From NCBI GenBank assembly GCA_045660545.1, contig JAZREA010000023.1, positions 1-26,989 on the forward strand: a stretch of 26,989 bases of DNA. Direction: 5' to 3'. The stretch's first letter is position 1; every line of letters begins with the position of its first letter. This document shows positions 14,389-22,599 of the stretch, piece by piece. The DNA is from JAZREA01 sp045660545 (lineage in GTDB: Bacteria; Bacillota; Clostridia; Monoglobales; Firm-18). The notes under the pieces were generated by a model. It ran no database searches and had not been told where the DNA came from. It was given only the letters and a program-made list of their open reading frames with translations. Both the position numbers and the translations under genes were made by a program.

Positions 14389-14430
14389 AGGCACCCCTCC
14401 TTGGTATCACTATATGAAAGGGGTGCCTTT
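14387..14430 (-). promoter_or_regulatory. Hairpin covering the small ORF start, or thiN terminator
   Basis: AAAGGCACCCCT (14419-14430) and AGGGGTGCCTTT (14387-14398) form a perfect 12-pair stem with a 20-base loop on the minus-strand transcript, starting 5 bases past the thiN stop. An A-tract precedes it and only GATTTTC follows, so termination may be leaky. Its 3' arm takes in part of the ribosome site and start codon of the next small ORF. Confidence 0.6.
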
Positions 14431-14434
14431 TTTG

Positions 14435-15070
14435 TTACTCCTCTAAGCAGATGACAAAGAGCAGTCCTTTTTCAATTTTAATGTGTGCCGTGTTGTTGTA
14501 AAACTCGTTACTTATACCAAGGCTTGAGCTTTGGTGCAAAACTGCGTTTTCAAGATTGTATTTAAGTCCGCTTGTAGTAACGCCGGAAACCTTGTCGGTG
14601 CACGGAATAAGCGAGATATAGTCAAAGCTTTCGCGAGAAAGCCTTAAATAATCATCCACAAGATAAACCCTTGTGTGCGCTCCCAAAATCATCGGCTCCA
14701 TACCATTTTCATGCGCATAGCGCATAGCATAAAAGGCACCGAGGTTATGGTCCGCACGACCTCCCAAAGCACCAAGCACCAAAAGCGACGCGCATCCGCA
14801 CTCGGCGGCGTAGTCGATACATATTTCAAGGTCTGTTTTGTCCTTCTCGACAGGGTACTTTACAGTCTTAATCTGTGGCGGAATGGTTGTGCGTACAGAA
14901 TCCAGGTCCCCGATTACAACGTCGGGCTTTATCCCCAAAATTGCCAGGGTGTCGTAGCCACCATCAGCGCAGATTATCAGGTCGTCCTCGTGAAACTTTA
15001 TGCGCTTATAAAACTTCAAGTCATCCGCCTTGTACTCGCCGGCGGCAAATATAAAAGCACGCCCCGACAT
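14435..15070 (-). CDS. thiN: Thiamine pyrophosphokinase
   Basis: This 211-residue enzyme transfers pyrophosphate from ATP to thiamine, making TPP in the cytoplasm. Family motifs are in order: ICADGGYDTL at 33-42, GDLDS at 54-58, EKDKTDLE at 75-82 and LGGRADHNL at 102-110, with a beta-rich C-terminal thiamine-binding half (SLIPCT, VTTSGLKY, GISNEF). Length is standard. Its start overlaps the rpe stop by one base (TAATG). The gene matches the Bacillus order rpe-thiN-spoVM. The TPP-controlled thiT gene lies about 480 bp further on. Confidence 0.96.
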   Translation of the reverse strand: MSGRAFIFAAGEYKADDLKFYKRIKFHEDDLIICADGGYDTLAILGIKPDVVIGDLDSVRTTIPPQIKTVKYPVEKDKTDLEICIDYAAECGCASLLVLGALGGRADHNLGAFYAMRYAHENGMEPMILGAHTRVYLVDDYLRLSRESFDYISLIPCTDKVSGVTTSGLKYNLENAVLHQSSSLGISNEFYNNTAHIKIEKGLLFVICLEE

Positions 15071-15726
15071 TATTTCAAGCCTCCGATTGCCGCAGCCCTT
15101 AGCTTGTCCGCAGCGTCAGCTATATCGTCGTACTTAAAAATACCCGAGCCGCTTACTATAACGTCTGCGCCCTCTTTAACTAAAACATCTACGTTTTCGG
15201 CTGTAATTCCGCCGTCAACTTCAAGCTCCTTGTCGCCTATCATCTTACGGATTACAGAAATATTTTTAATAGCATCTTCGACCATACTCTGACCGCCAAA
15301 GCCGGGAAAAACCGTCATCTGCAAAACCATATCGGTATATTCAAGATAAGGCTCTATCTTCTTCGGGTCTGTATCAGGGTTGAGCGCAAGACCGCTTTTA
15401 GCGCCCATTTCTTTAATCTTTTTAAGGCAGTACAAAATGTCGTCGTCCGCCTCTATATGTACGGTTAAAATATCGCTTCCTGCATTTATAAACGGCTCTA
15501 TAAATTTAGACGGATTGTCTATCATAAGATGCACGTCCAGAGGAACGTCGGTAAACTTTTTAAGCCCCTTTACAACAGGAACGCCAAAGCTCAAATTAGG
15601 CACAAAATGACCGTCCATAACGTCAACGTGGAAATAGTCAACGCTTTTTTCAAGCTTTTTTACATCCCTTTCTATATTACCTATATCAACCGACAAAAGA
15701 GATGGTGATATCTTTATTTTTCCCAT
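15070..15726 (-). CDS. rpe: Ribulose-phosphate 3-epimerase
   Basis: This 218-residue TIM-barrel enzyme interconverts ribulose-5-P and xylulose-5-P in the pentose phosphate pathway. The metal site is visible: His33 and Asp35 in HVDVMDGHFVPN, His66 in LDVHLMIDNP, and Asp in LEVDGGI near 173. The phosphate loop PGFGGQ lies near 140. It overlaps the rsgA end by 13 bp and the thiN start by one base. It follows rsgA and precedes thiN as in Bacillus. Confidence 0.97.
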   Translation of the reverse strand: MGKIKISPSLLSVDIGNIERDVKKLEKSVDYFHVDVMDGHFVPNLSFGVPVVKGLKKFTDVPLDVHLMIDNPSKFIEPFINAGSDILTVHIEADDDILYCLKKIKEMGAKSGLALNPDTDPKKIEPYLEYTDMVLQMTVFPGFGGQSMVEDAIKNISVIRKMIGDKELEVDGGITAENVDVLVKEGADVIVSGSGIFKYDDIADAADKLRAAAIGGLK

Positions 15727-16589
15727 TTTTTTACCTCCTTTAAAACGCTGTACAGCTGTGTGTAACTTTCGTACCTGGTTTTAGCTATATTGCCATTTTG
15801 GACTGCTTCTGCAACAGCACAGTCGCGCGGTCTGGTTCCATAGTGGTCGCAGCCCGAAAACCTGCACTTGTCCTCGTAAGGCGAAAACTCGCCGAAGAAG
15901 TCTTTAAGCTCGTGGCAGTCTATGTCCGAAATCTCCAAAATACTAAACCCGGGCGTATCCATAACATAAGTGGCGTCGCCTATATCGAAAAGCTCGACAT
16001 GCCTTGTGGTATGCTTGCCCCTCTCGATTTTGCTGACGTCCCCTGTTTGAAGGTCGAGACCAAACCTATTTAAAAGGCTGGACTTTCCGACGCCGCTGTT
16101 ACCCGCAAACGCAGTAACCTTGCCCTTTATTATTCCCCGAAGAGCATCTACTCCGTCGCCCGTTTTTGCGCACACAAGCGCGACGTCGTAGCCTGTATCC
16201 TTATAGATTTTTACAATCTCTTCGGCGTTGCCAAGGTCTGTTTTATTAACAGCTATTACGACTTTAATCCCGCTTTTTTTCGCTGTTACCGCAAGCTTGT
16301 CAATCATAAAGAAGTCTGGCTGCGGGCTTGTAGCCGCAACGACTATAACAACGCACTCGATATTTGCGACGGGCGGTCTTACGAGATAGCTTTGTCTGTC
16401 TCCTATTTCCTCTATGGCGGCAGTTTTTGCCGTCATATCAACCGCGCTGATTACAACGCGGTCGCCGACCATCGGCTTTATGCCTTTTTTTCGAAACTTA
16501 CCACGGGCGCGGCACTCAAACACCCCGTCCTTTTTTGTAGAAACATAGTAAAAACCGCCTATGCCTTTAACAATTACGCCTTCTATCAT
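15714..16589 (-). CDS. rsgA: Ribosome small subunit-dependent GTPase
   Basis: This 291-residue circularly permuted GTPase helps late 30S ribosome maturation. An N-terminal OB fold (about 1-65) is followed by the G motifs in permuted order: NKTD at 115-118, GNSGVGKS at 163-170 and DTPG at 211-214. A C-terminal zinc knuckle has Cys242, Cys247, His249 and Cys257. Its start overlaps the prkC stop by 4 bp. The prkC-rsgA pairing is conserved, and in other Firmicutes RsgA (CpgA) can be phosphorylated by PrkC. Confidence 0.97.
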   Translation of the reverse strand: MIEGVIVKGIGGFYYVSTKKDGVFECRARGKFRKKGIKPMVGDRVVISAVDMTAKTAAIEEIGDRQSYLVRPPVANIECVVIVVAATSPQPDFFMIDKLAVTAKKSGIKVVIAVNKTDLGNAEEIVKIYKDTGYDVALVCAKTGDGVDALRGIIKGKVTAFAGNSGVGKSSLLNRFGLDLQTGDVSKIERGKHTTRHVELFDIGDATYVMDTPGFSILEISDIDCHELKDFFGEFSPYEDKCRFSGCDHYGTRPRDCAVAEAVQNGNIAKTRYESYTQLYSVLKEVKKWEK

Positions 16590-18538
16590 AGCTGCACCGT
16601 CATCGTACTGTTGTAAACTCCGTCGTAATAAATATCTACTCTTACACTTCCCGAGCCTGTAACCTTAACGTCCACGCTACCTTCACGCTTGCTGTGTGTT
16701 TTGTCGTGTATTGTTGTGCCGTTTTGCACAACCCTTACCTGTGTCTGGTCGCTCGACTGAGGAATCATAACTGTAATAACCTTGGAACTTACGGTTGGTT
16801 GGTTACCTTCACCGCTGTTATCAGGATTAGATTCGGAAGTCTTTCTAAGTTCAAGGTCGATTGCGGTTTCTTTTGAAACTCCCTTGCCAGGCTCGATGCT
16901 CTGGTTAACCACAACGTAAGAACCGTCAGCGTCAGAAGGGGTAACATTACCTAAAACCAGACCGTATTTTTCAAGCGTAGACTTTGCATTGTCAAGAGTC
17001 GCTCCCAAAAGGTCAGGCATTTCAAAGTCGCCTTTGCTTACATAGACCGTTATGGTTGTTCCCTTTTCTATCTTGCTTCCTGCGGGTGGATAGGTTCTTG
17101 TGATTTTGCCTGCTTCGACTTCACTTTCCTCCTCAACCTCGTTGAATGTGATGTCTAAATCTTTTATTTCATCTTCGAGCGCTTTTTTAAGCTCTTCAAC
17201 CGTCTTACCTTCAAAGTCACTAATTATAAAGCTGTCTTTATCTTTTGCAACCTTTACTTTAATTTCCTTTAACGTCTTGGTAGTCTTGCCGCCGCCCGGG
17301 GACTGCCAAGTGATGTAGCCCGCGTCATACTCCTTGCTTTCTACGTACTGTTCTATTGTAATTACAAAGCCCTCGTCCTTATATTCTTCGATTGCGTCTT
17401 CATAGAGCATTCCGACAAGAGTTGGTACCTCTATGTTCTTGCTGCATCCGCCAAGGGACGAGAACAGCAAAGCACCGATAGCTGCTAAAATAGCAAACGC
17501 AGTTACCACAGCCAAAACGACAGCCTTTATGGTCGCTTTTTTGCTGTCCTGTGGCTTTTTATCGGCCTTCTTTTTGTTCTTTGGCTCGTTTATAGGGCGT
17601 CTGTTTACGGGAGCGGATTCTTCGGGTTTGTTTTCCTCCTCCGCCTTTTTAATATCAACGTCCTTTACGCTTTCGAACTTAATTGTCTTTTCTATATCAG
17701 GTGTTACAACATATTCTTCTGTTTTATTAATGCACGCATTAAGGTCCAAAAGCATTTCCTCAGCCTTTTGGTACCTTTTACTCTGTTCCTTGGACATAGC
17801 TTTTAGTATAACGTTCTCAACCGACATCGGTATTGAAATGTTATACTCCTTCGGGCTTACCGGCTGTTCCTGGATATGCTTTATCGCAATAGCAATCGGG
17901 GTGTCGCCGTTAAACGGCAGCTTTCCTGTTACAAGCTCGTACATAACTATTCCAAGAGAATAGATGTCGCTCTTTTCGTCTGTAAAGCCACCGCGAGCCT
18001 GCTCCGGCGAGAAGTAGTGTACAGAACCCATGGTGCTTTCGCCCATGTTAACTGTCTCCGCAGTGCTTGCCCTTGCTATACCAAAGTCTGTAACCTTTAA
18101 AACGCCGTCGTTTGTCAGTATTATATTTTGCGGCTTTATATCTCTGTGAACTATGCCAAGCTTGTGTGCCTTGTCAAGAGCGTTACAAATCTGCATCGCA
18201 TATTCCACAGTCTCCTGCCATGAGAGCATACCGTTTTCGTCGATATACTCTTTTAGTGTTCTGCCCTCTACGTACTCCATTACGATATAGTGGATGTCTC
18301 CCTCGTGGCCTACGTCGTAAACGTTTACGATATTCGGGCTGTTAATCACTGCGGCAGCCTGTGCCTCCTTGTTAAAGCGGGACAAAAACTCCTTGTCGTT
18401 AGCAAACTCTGCCTTTAAAACCTTGATTGCAACATTTCTCTTTAAAACTCTGCACTTTGCAAGGTAGACGTTTGCCATTCCGCCTGAGCCGACTTCCTTG
18501 ATTATTTCATATCTATTAGCTAAAATCATTCCAACCAT
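16586..18538 (-). CDS. prkC: PASTA-domain serine/threonine protein kinase
   Basis: This 650-residue membrane kinase has a cytoplasmic Hanks-type domain (about 8-270) with a GSGGMANVY glycine loop, Lys39 in VAIKVLK, HRDIKPQN with Asp133, and DFG at 151-153. A Lys/Glu-rich juxtamembrane linker precedes one membrane span near 340-366. Three PASTA repeats (about 372-580) bind peptidoglycan fragments. A C-terminal Ser/Gly-rich spacer and a roughly 60-residue beta-rich domain follow the PASTA repeats. The ATG at 18538 is preferred because AGGAGG lies 8 bases upstream; the ATG at 18544 is only 2 bases from it. It senses muropeptides and wall state and is paired with the PrpC phosphatase directly upstream. 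Confidence 0.96.
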   Translation of the reverse strand: MVGMILANRYEIIKEVGSGGMANVYLAKCRVLKRNVAIKVLKAEFANDKEFLSRFNKEAQAAAVINSPNIVNVYDVGHEGDIHYIVMEYVEGRTLKEYIDENGMLSWQETVEYAMQICNALDKAHKLGIVHRDIKPQNIILTNDGVLKVTDFGIARASTAETVNMGESTMGSVHYFSPEQARGGFTDEKSDIYSLGIVMYELVTGKLPFNGDTPIAIAIKHIQEQPVSPKEYNISIPMSVENVILKAMSKEQSKRYQKAEEMLLDLNACINKTEEYVVTPDIEKTIKFESVKDVDIKKAEEENKPEESAPVNRRPINEPKNKKKADKKPQDSKKATIKAVVLAVVTAFAILAAIGALLFSSLGGCSKNIEVPTLVGMLYEDAIEEYKDEGFVITIEQYVESKEYDAGYITWQSPGGGKTTKTLKEIKVKVAKDKDSFIISDFEGKTVEELKKALEDEIKDLDITFNEVEEESEVEAGKITRTYPPAGSKIEKGTTITVYVSKGDFEMPDLLGATLDNAKSTLEKYGLVLGNVTPSDADGSYVVVNQSIEPGKGVSKETAIDLELRKTSESNPDNSGEGNQPTVSSKVITVMIPQSSDQTQVRVVQNGTTIHDKTHSKREGSVDVKVTGSGSVRVDIYYDGVYNSTMTVQL

Positions 18539-18550
18539 AACCATATCCTC

Positions 18551-19237
18551 CTACGCTTTTATCAGTACAACTGTGATGTTGTCTTTGCCGCCCTTGTCGT
18601 TTGCGGCCTCTATAAGCTTGGCGACAGCCTCGTCATCAGGGTAGTCATTTAATATCTTTTCTATTTCCTCTTTGTCAACGTACGAGCTAAGCCCGTCGCT
18701 GCACACAAGGATCGCATCGTTTTTGGAAAAAGAAACCTCGTTTTCGTCGATTTCCACTTCCCTCTCTGTACCGACTGCCCTTGTTATAAGGTTGCGCTGA
18801 GGGTGGTACTTGGCCTGTTCCTTGGTAATTGTACCGCTCTCGATTAGTTGCTGAACTATGGAGTGGTCAGTCGTAATTTGTTTTAATTTTCCTTTCTTTA
18901 CCAAATACGCCCTGCTGTCTCCAACGTGATATATACCCGCCTTTTGGTCGCGGACAACGACTAAAACGATAGTCGTGCCCATGCCTAAAAGGTCTTTGTT
19001 TCCAAGTGATTTTTCAAAAATCTGAGCGTTAGCCTGACAAACAGCTTCCTTTGGGTCTTCGCCTTTTAGCATAACACTTTTTATTATATCAACCGCCATA
19101 GTGCTGGCAGTTTCTCCTCCGTTGTGTCCACCCATACCGTCGGCAACCACCGCCCAGCCGTTGTCAGCGTCAATATAGTACGAATCTTGATTTGTGGGCC
19201 TTGTAAGGCCCCGGTCTGTTGCGCCGTAAAAATTCAT
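18551..19237 (-). CDS. prpC: PP2C-type serine/threonine phosphatase
   Basis: This 228-residue metal-dependent phosphatase reverses PrkC phosphorylation. Motifs are TRPTNQDS at 12-19 with Asp18, VADGMGGHNGG at 31-41 with Asp33, and VCSDGLSSYV. GGKDNITVV near the C-terminus holds the last metal Asp. Length is standard. It lies 6 bp after rlmN and directly before prkC, and a GAGGTG site precedes the ATG. It acts in the cytoplasm. Confidence 0.97.
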   Translation of the reverse strand: MNFYGATDRGLTRPTNQDSYYIDADNGWAVVADGMGGHNGGETASTMAVDIIKSVMLKGEDPKEAVCQANAQIFEKSLGNKDLLGMGTTIVLVVVRDQKAGIYHVGDSRAYLVKKGKLKQITTDHSIVQQLIESGTITKEQAKYHPQRNLITRAVGTEREVEIDENEVSFSKNDAILVCSDGLSSYVDKEEIEKILNDYPDDEAVAKLIEAANDKGGKDNITVVLIKA

Positions 19238-19243
19238 TTATCA

Positions 19244-20269
19244 TTACACCTCGCTATGCTTTCGTCTCAGCTGTCCGCAGGAAGCGGAAATATCGCTCCC
19301 CAGCTCGCGACGAATGGTAACTGTGATTCCTTGCTTTTCCAGTTCGCTTTTAAAAGCCTTTATTCTTGGCGGCGTGCTCTTTAAAAAGCCGCTTTCCGCA
19401 ACAAAGTTTGCGGGAATTAAGTTTATGTGGCTAAGCATTCCCTTTGTTATACTATAAAGCCTCTTTGCGTGTGCAGGAGTATCGTTAAGCTCGTTTATAA
19501 GAATATATTCAAACGATATCCTTCTGCCTGTAACGGACTGATAGTCTCTGCACGCCTCCATCATCCTTTGCACGTTAAACTTTTTATTAACAGGCATAAT
19601 CTTGTCCCTCGTCTCGTCGTCGGGTGCATGAAGAGAAACAGACAGAGTTATCGGAATATTCTCCTTTGCCAAAAGGTCAATTTTGTCCGCAATTCCACAG
19701 GTGGAAAGCGAAATATGCCTGTAACCTATGTTCATTCCGTTTTCGTCGTTTATATTCTTTAAGAATACCAAAACATTGTCGTAGTTGTCAAGCGGTTCGC
19801 CTATTCCCATAAGCACAATGTTGGATATTCTTGTGCCCAGGTCTCTTTGTACCGTTGCAACCTGGCCTAATATCTCGCCTGCCGTAAGGTTTCGCACCTT
19901 TCCGCCCAATGTAGAAGCGCAAAACCTACACCCCATATTACAACCGACCTGGGTTGAAATACATACTGTAATTCCGTGCTTATATGTCATGGCGACGGTC
20001 TCAATAATATGGCCGTCATCAAGCTCCATAAGGTACTTTTTAGTCTCGTCAAGCTTTGAGTCAAACCTCTGCATTATTCTGACGTTGGCTATGCCGCAGG
20101 ATGTTTTTATCTTCTCCTTTGTAGCAGAAGATATGTCTGTCATTTCATCAAGGTCTGTAACGCCCCGTGAAAACCATTTAAAAATCTGCTTTGCACGAAA
20201 CTTCGGCTCGCCAAGTGCGACGATATTCTCTTGTAACTGTAAAAAAGTCAAGTCGTTTAAATTAATCAT
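19244..20269 (-). CDS. rlmN: 23S rRNA (and tRNA) adenine-C2 methyltransferase, radical SAM
   Basis: This 341-residue radical SAM enzyme methylates A2503 of 23S rRNA, and in some bacteria A37 of tRNAs. The iron-sulfur motif is Cys110, Cys114 and Cys117 (CNMGCRFC). Cys103 in VCISTQVGC and Cys331 in SASCGQL are the pair used for the methyl-transfer intermediate. A GIGEPLDN motif and an N-terminal HhH-type domain are present. An AGGAAAAAAG site precedes the ATG. It lies in the usual place before prpC. Confidence 0.97.
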   Translation of the reverse strand: MINLNDLTFLQLQENIVALGEPKFRAKQIFKWFSRGVTDLDEMTDISSATKEKIKTSCGIANVRIMQRFDSKLDETKKYLMELDDGHIIETVAMTYKHGITVCISTQVGCNMGCRFCASTLGGKVRNLTAGEILGQVATVQRDLGTRISNIVLMGIGEPLDNYDNVLVFLKNINDENGMNIGYRHISLSTCGIADKIDLLAKENIPITLSVSLHAPDDETRDKIMPVNKKFNVQRMMEACRDYQSVTGRRISFEYILINELNDTPAHAKRLYSITKGMLSHINLIPANFVAESGFLKSTPPRIKAFKSELEKQGITVTIRRELGSDISASCGQLRRKHSEV

Positions 20270-20286
20270 CTTTTTTCCTCAGATAC

Positions 20287-21159
20287 TTATCTTTCTGTGT
20301 GTACTTTAAATCCCTTGCCGTCACACTCCACGGCTACGCCGCCGTCTATGTCGGTTCTGTAAACTCTCGCACTGCCAAGCCTTTTTAGAACTTTTGCGCT
20401 TGGGTGGCCGTAGGAATTGTCCTCCCCTACCTCGATTACAGCAACGCTCGGGTTTACTGCGTCTAAAAAGCGGGCGCTTGTGCTTGTGCTGCTGCCGTGG
20501 TGGCCGACCTTTAAAACGTCTGCCGAAAGGTCGCTCCCTGCAAGGAGCATTTCCTCCTCGCTATATTCTTCAGCATCCCCTGTAAACAAAAAGTCTGTTT
20601 CTTTGTATGTAAATTTAAGCACCGCCGAATAGTTATTTAAATCCTCATAGCTTTCACTACACGGGGCTAAAAGCTCCGCCTTTATATCTCCCAAGTCGAG
20701 CATAACCACACCCGACTTAGCCTTATAGACCGTAGCACCGCTGTCTTTAACCGCCTTGGCAAAATTCTCAAAAGCGGCAGTAGATGCTGAGACGTAAGGC
20801 ATATACACACAGTCTGCGCCAAAGGTTTGTATAACCTTGTCAAGACCTCCGATATGGTCCTCGTGAGGATGTGTAGCCAAAACGTAGTCAAAGCGGTCTA
20901 TGCCAAGCTCTGTAATTTCCGCAACAAGCCTGTCCTCGTGCGCGCCCGGGCCGCCGTCTATTAGTATATTAACGCCGTTTGGCAGCATTAATATCTCGCA
21001 GTCGCCCTGACCTACGTCCATATAGTGAACCACAAGGTTTTCGGCATAGTTTATTTGCGCAAAAGGTGCGGTATATATACCCGAATACACCGAGTAAACA
21101 AACAGCAAAACTATCGCTAAGGGTAAAAGAATTTTAAACCTATTCTTATTAGTGCGCAT
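20287..21159 (-). CDS. Membrane-anchored metallo-beta-lactamase protein (ComEC C-terminal-like)
   Basis: This 290-residue protein has one N-terminal membrane segment (about 9-28) and a single metallo-beta-lactamase domain. VVHYMDVGQGDCEIL is the ComEC/Rec2 entry motif. Metal ligands are THPHEDHIGG (His97, His99, Asp101, His102), FTGDAEE and VGHHGSSTST. It resembles the C-terminal nuclease-like domain of the competence protein ComEC, without the channel part. It is likely an extracytoplasmic phosphodiesterase or nuclease, but substrate is unknown. The ATG at 21159 is preferred to that at 21171 because GAGG precedes it. It overlaps the DUF896 gene and lies inside the translation operon, where Bacillus has no such gene. 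Confidence 0.85.
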   Translation of the reverse strand: MRTNKNRFKILLPLAIVLLFVYSVYSGIYTAPFAQINYAENLVVHYMDVGQGDCEILMLPNGVNILIDGGPGAHEDRLVAEITELGIDRFDYVLATHPHEDHIGGLDKVIQTFGADCVYMPYVSASTAAFENFAKAVKDSGATVYKAKSGVVMLDLGDIKAELLAPCSESYEDLNNYSAVLKFTYKETDFLFTGDAEEYSEEEMLLAGSDLSADVLKVGHHGSSTSTSARFLDAVNPSVAVIEVGEDNSYGHPSAKVLKRLGSARVYRTDIDGGVAVECDGKGFKVHTER

Positions 21160-21334
21160 TTTTATCCTCATCTACAAACTCGATGTTTTCAAGCTGTTTT
21201 CTAAAATTAGCCTTAAACTCTTCGATATACATTTTACGAAGAAGCGCCTGTCTTTCTTTTTCTTCCTCTGTAAGAGTTCCTTCTCTTTGCTTTTTGGCAA
21301 GAGCGTTTATTTCTTCAATCAGTTTTTTGTCCAT
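21149..21334 (-). CDS. DUF896 (UPF0291, YnzC-like) small protein
   Basis: This 61-residue protein has the UPF0291/DUF896 pattern: KKLIEEINALAKKQREGTLT, then EEEKERQALLRKMYIEEF and a basic helix ending with a short acidic tail. It forms a two-helix hairpin; Bacillus YnzC belongs here, is linked to the SOS-induced yneA region, and has no firm function. The start overlaps the rsmB stop by one base (TAATG), and its end overlaps the downstream gene. Length and composition match the family. Its place between rsmB and rlmN is not the Bacillus arrangement. Confidence 0.88.
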   Translation of the reverse strand: MDKKLIEEINALAKKQREGTLTEEEKERQALLRKMYIEEFKANFRKQLENIEFVDEDKNAH

Positions 21335-22599
21335 TATTTCTCCTTTATCATTTTACAAATGTAAAAGCCGTCGTATTCATCGCGTGGTAAAAAAGTCTGC
21401 GACTTTATAACCCTAAGTCCGTACTCCTTTGCAAAGTCTTCTGCCACGCGTTCGTTTTCGTCCTTGTTAATTGTACAGGTAGAATATACCAAAGTGCCGC
21501 CCGTTTTAAGATAGCGGGATGCATTTTTAAAAATCTGCCTTTGTATCTCTACTATTGATTTTAGTTCGTCCTTGGTCCTGTTCCACTTAATATCAGGCTT
21601 TTTACGGATTATCCCAAGGCCGCTGCAAGGAACATCAGCCAAGACCTTGTCCGCCTTGCCCTCAAGCTCTTCGTTAAAAGTAAGGGCGTCTGCAACCTTT
21701 GGTATAACGGACTTTATGCCCAGCCTTTCACAGTTTTTCGAAATCAAGTCCACCTTGTGCTCGTAAAGGTCGAAGGATTGAATATTCGCCCTGTCCCCCG
21801 AAAGTTCCGCAAGCGCGGTGCTCTTGCCTCCCGGCGCTGCGCAAAGGTCTAAGACAAGCTCTCCTTCCTTCGGCTCAACCTCGCAAGCCGCGATATAAGA
21901 GCTTAGCCCTTGGGGAGTAACAAGCCCATCTTTATATTCCAAAAGGCGCGCCATATCACCGTAGCCAGTGAGTTTAAGAACGTTTGGCTCATCCGTCTTT
22001 TCTACGCCGATTTGTTGGTCTTTAAGTCGTTTGACAACTTCGTCGGGAGTTGTCTTTAAGGTATTAACCCTCACGGTTACGGGCGCGACCTTGTTATTGT
22101 TTTCAACAATCAGCTTCGCGTCCTCGCCATACTGGTCAAAAAGCATATCCAAAAGCCACGACGGGTGTGAATAATACACCCTGTAATAATCCGTCCCGTC
22201 AGGGTACGTTACGTCCCCGCTTCTTGAAATGTTCCTTAAAACCGCGTTTACAAAGCCTGCGGAGGCGCTGTGGCCGTATCTTTTAGCAAGCTTTACGCCC
22301 TCGTTTACCGCGGCGCTGTGCGGAACCTTGTCTAAAAATAGCATCTGATAAACGCCCATACGCAAAATGTTTAAAATCCACACAGAAAGCTTGTTGAGCT
22401 TTTGGCTACTGTATTTAGATATTATATAGTCAAGCCTTGTTTTGTTCTTAATAACACCGTAGACAAGCTCGGTAGCAAACGACTTATCAGCCGCCGACAA
22501 GTCCGAATCTTTAAGCTGATTTTTAAGCTCTATGCCTGTGTAGGCGTTGTTTTTATCAACCTCGAACAAAACTTTAAGAGCAAGTTGTCTTGCTGTCAT
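21334..22599 (-). CDS. rsmB: 16S rRNA (cytosine-967 C5) methyltransferase
   Basis: This 421-residue enzyme methylates 16S rRNA C967. An N-terminal NusB-like RNA-binding domain (about 1-135) leads to a SAM methyltransferase domain with LDLCAAPGGKST near 243. The catalytic pair are the Cys residues in DVPCSGLG near 310 and YSTCTINKDENE near 380. It overlaps fmt by 4 bp (ATGA) and the DUF896 start by one base. The fmt-rsmB order is conserved in Firmicutes. Confidence 0.97.
   Translation of the reverse strand: MTARQLALKVLFEVDKNNAYTGIELKNQLKDSDLSAADKSFATELVYGVIKNKTRLDYIISKYSSQKLNKLSVWILNILRMGVYQMLFLDKVPHSAAVNEGVKLAKRYGHSASAGFVNAVLRNISRSGDVTYPDGTDYYRVYYSHPSWLLDMLFDQYGEDAKLIVENNNKVAPVTVRVNTLKTTPDEVVKRLKDQQIGVEKTDEPNVLKLTGYGDMARLLEYKDGLVTPQGLSSYIAACEVEPKEGELVLDLCAAPGGKSTALAELSGDRANIQSFDLYEHKVDLISKNCERLGIKSVIPKVADALTFNEELEGKADKVLADVPCSGLGIIRKKPDIKWNRTKDELKSIVEIQRQIFKNASRYLKTGGTLVYSTCTINKDENERVAEDFAKEYGLRVIKSQTFLPRDEYDGFYICKMIKEK

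Noticed and set aside
14210..14410. 66-codon minus-strand frame between thiN and spoVM
   Set aside because: It overlaps spoVM and the better-supported 51-codon hydrophobic frame, has no ribosome site and shows no family pattern.
14399..14420. CATATAGT in the hairpin loop as a sigma-E -10 box for spoVM
   Set aside because: Only a partial match, and no good -35 is seen at the right distance.
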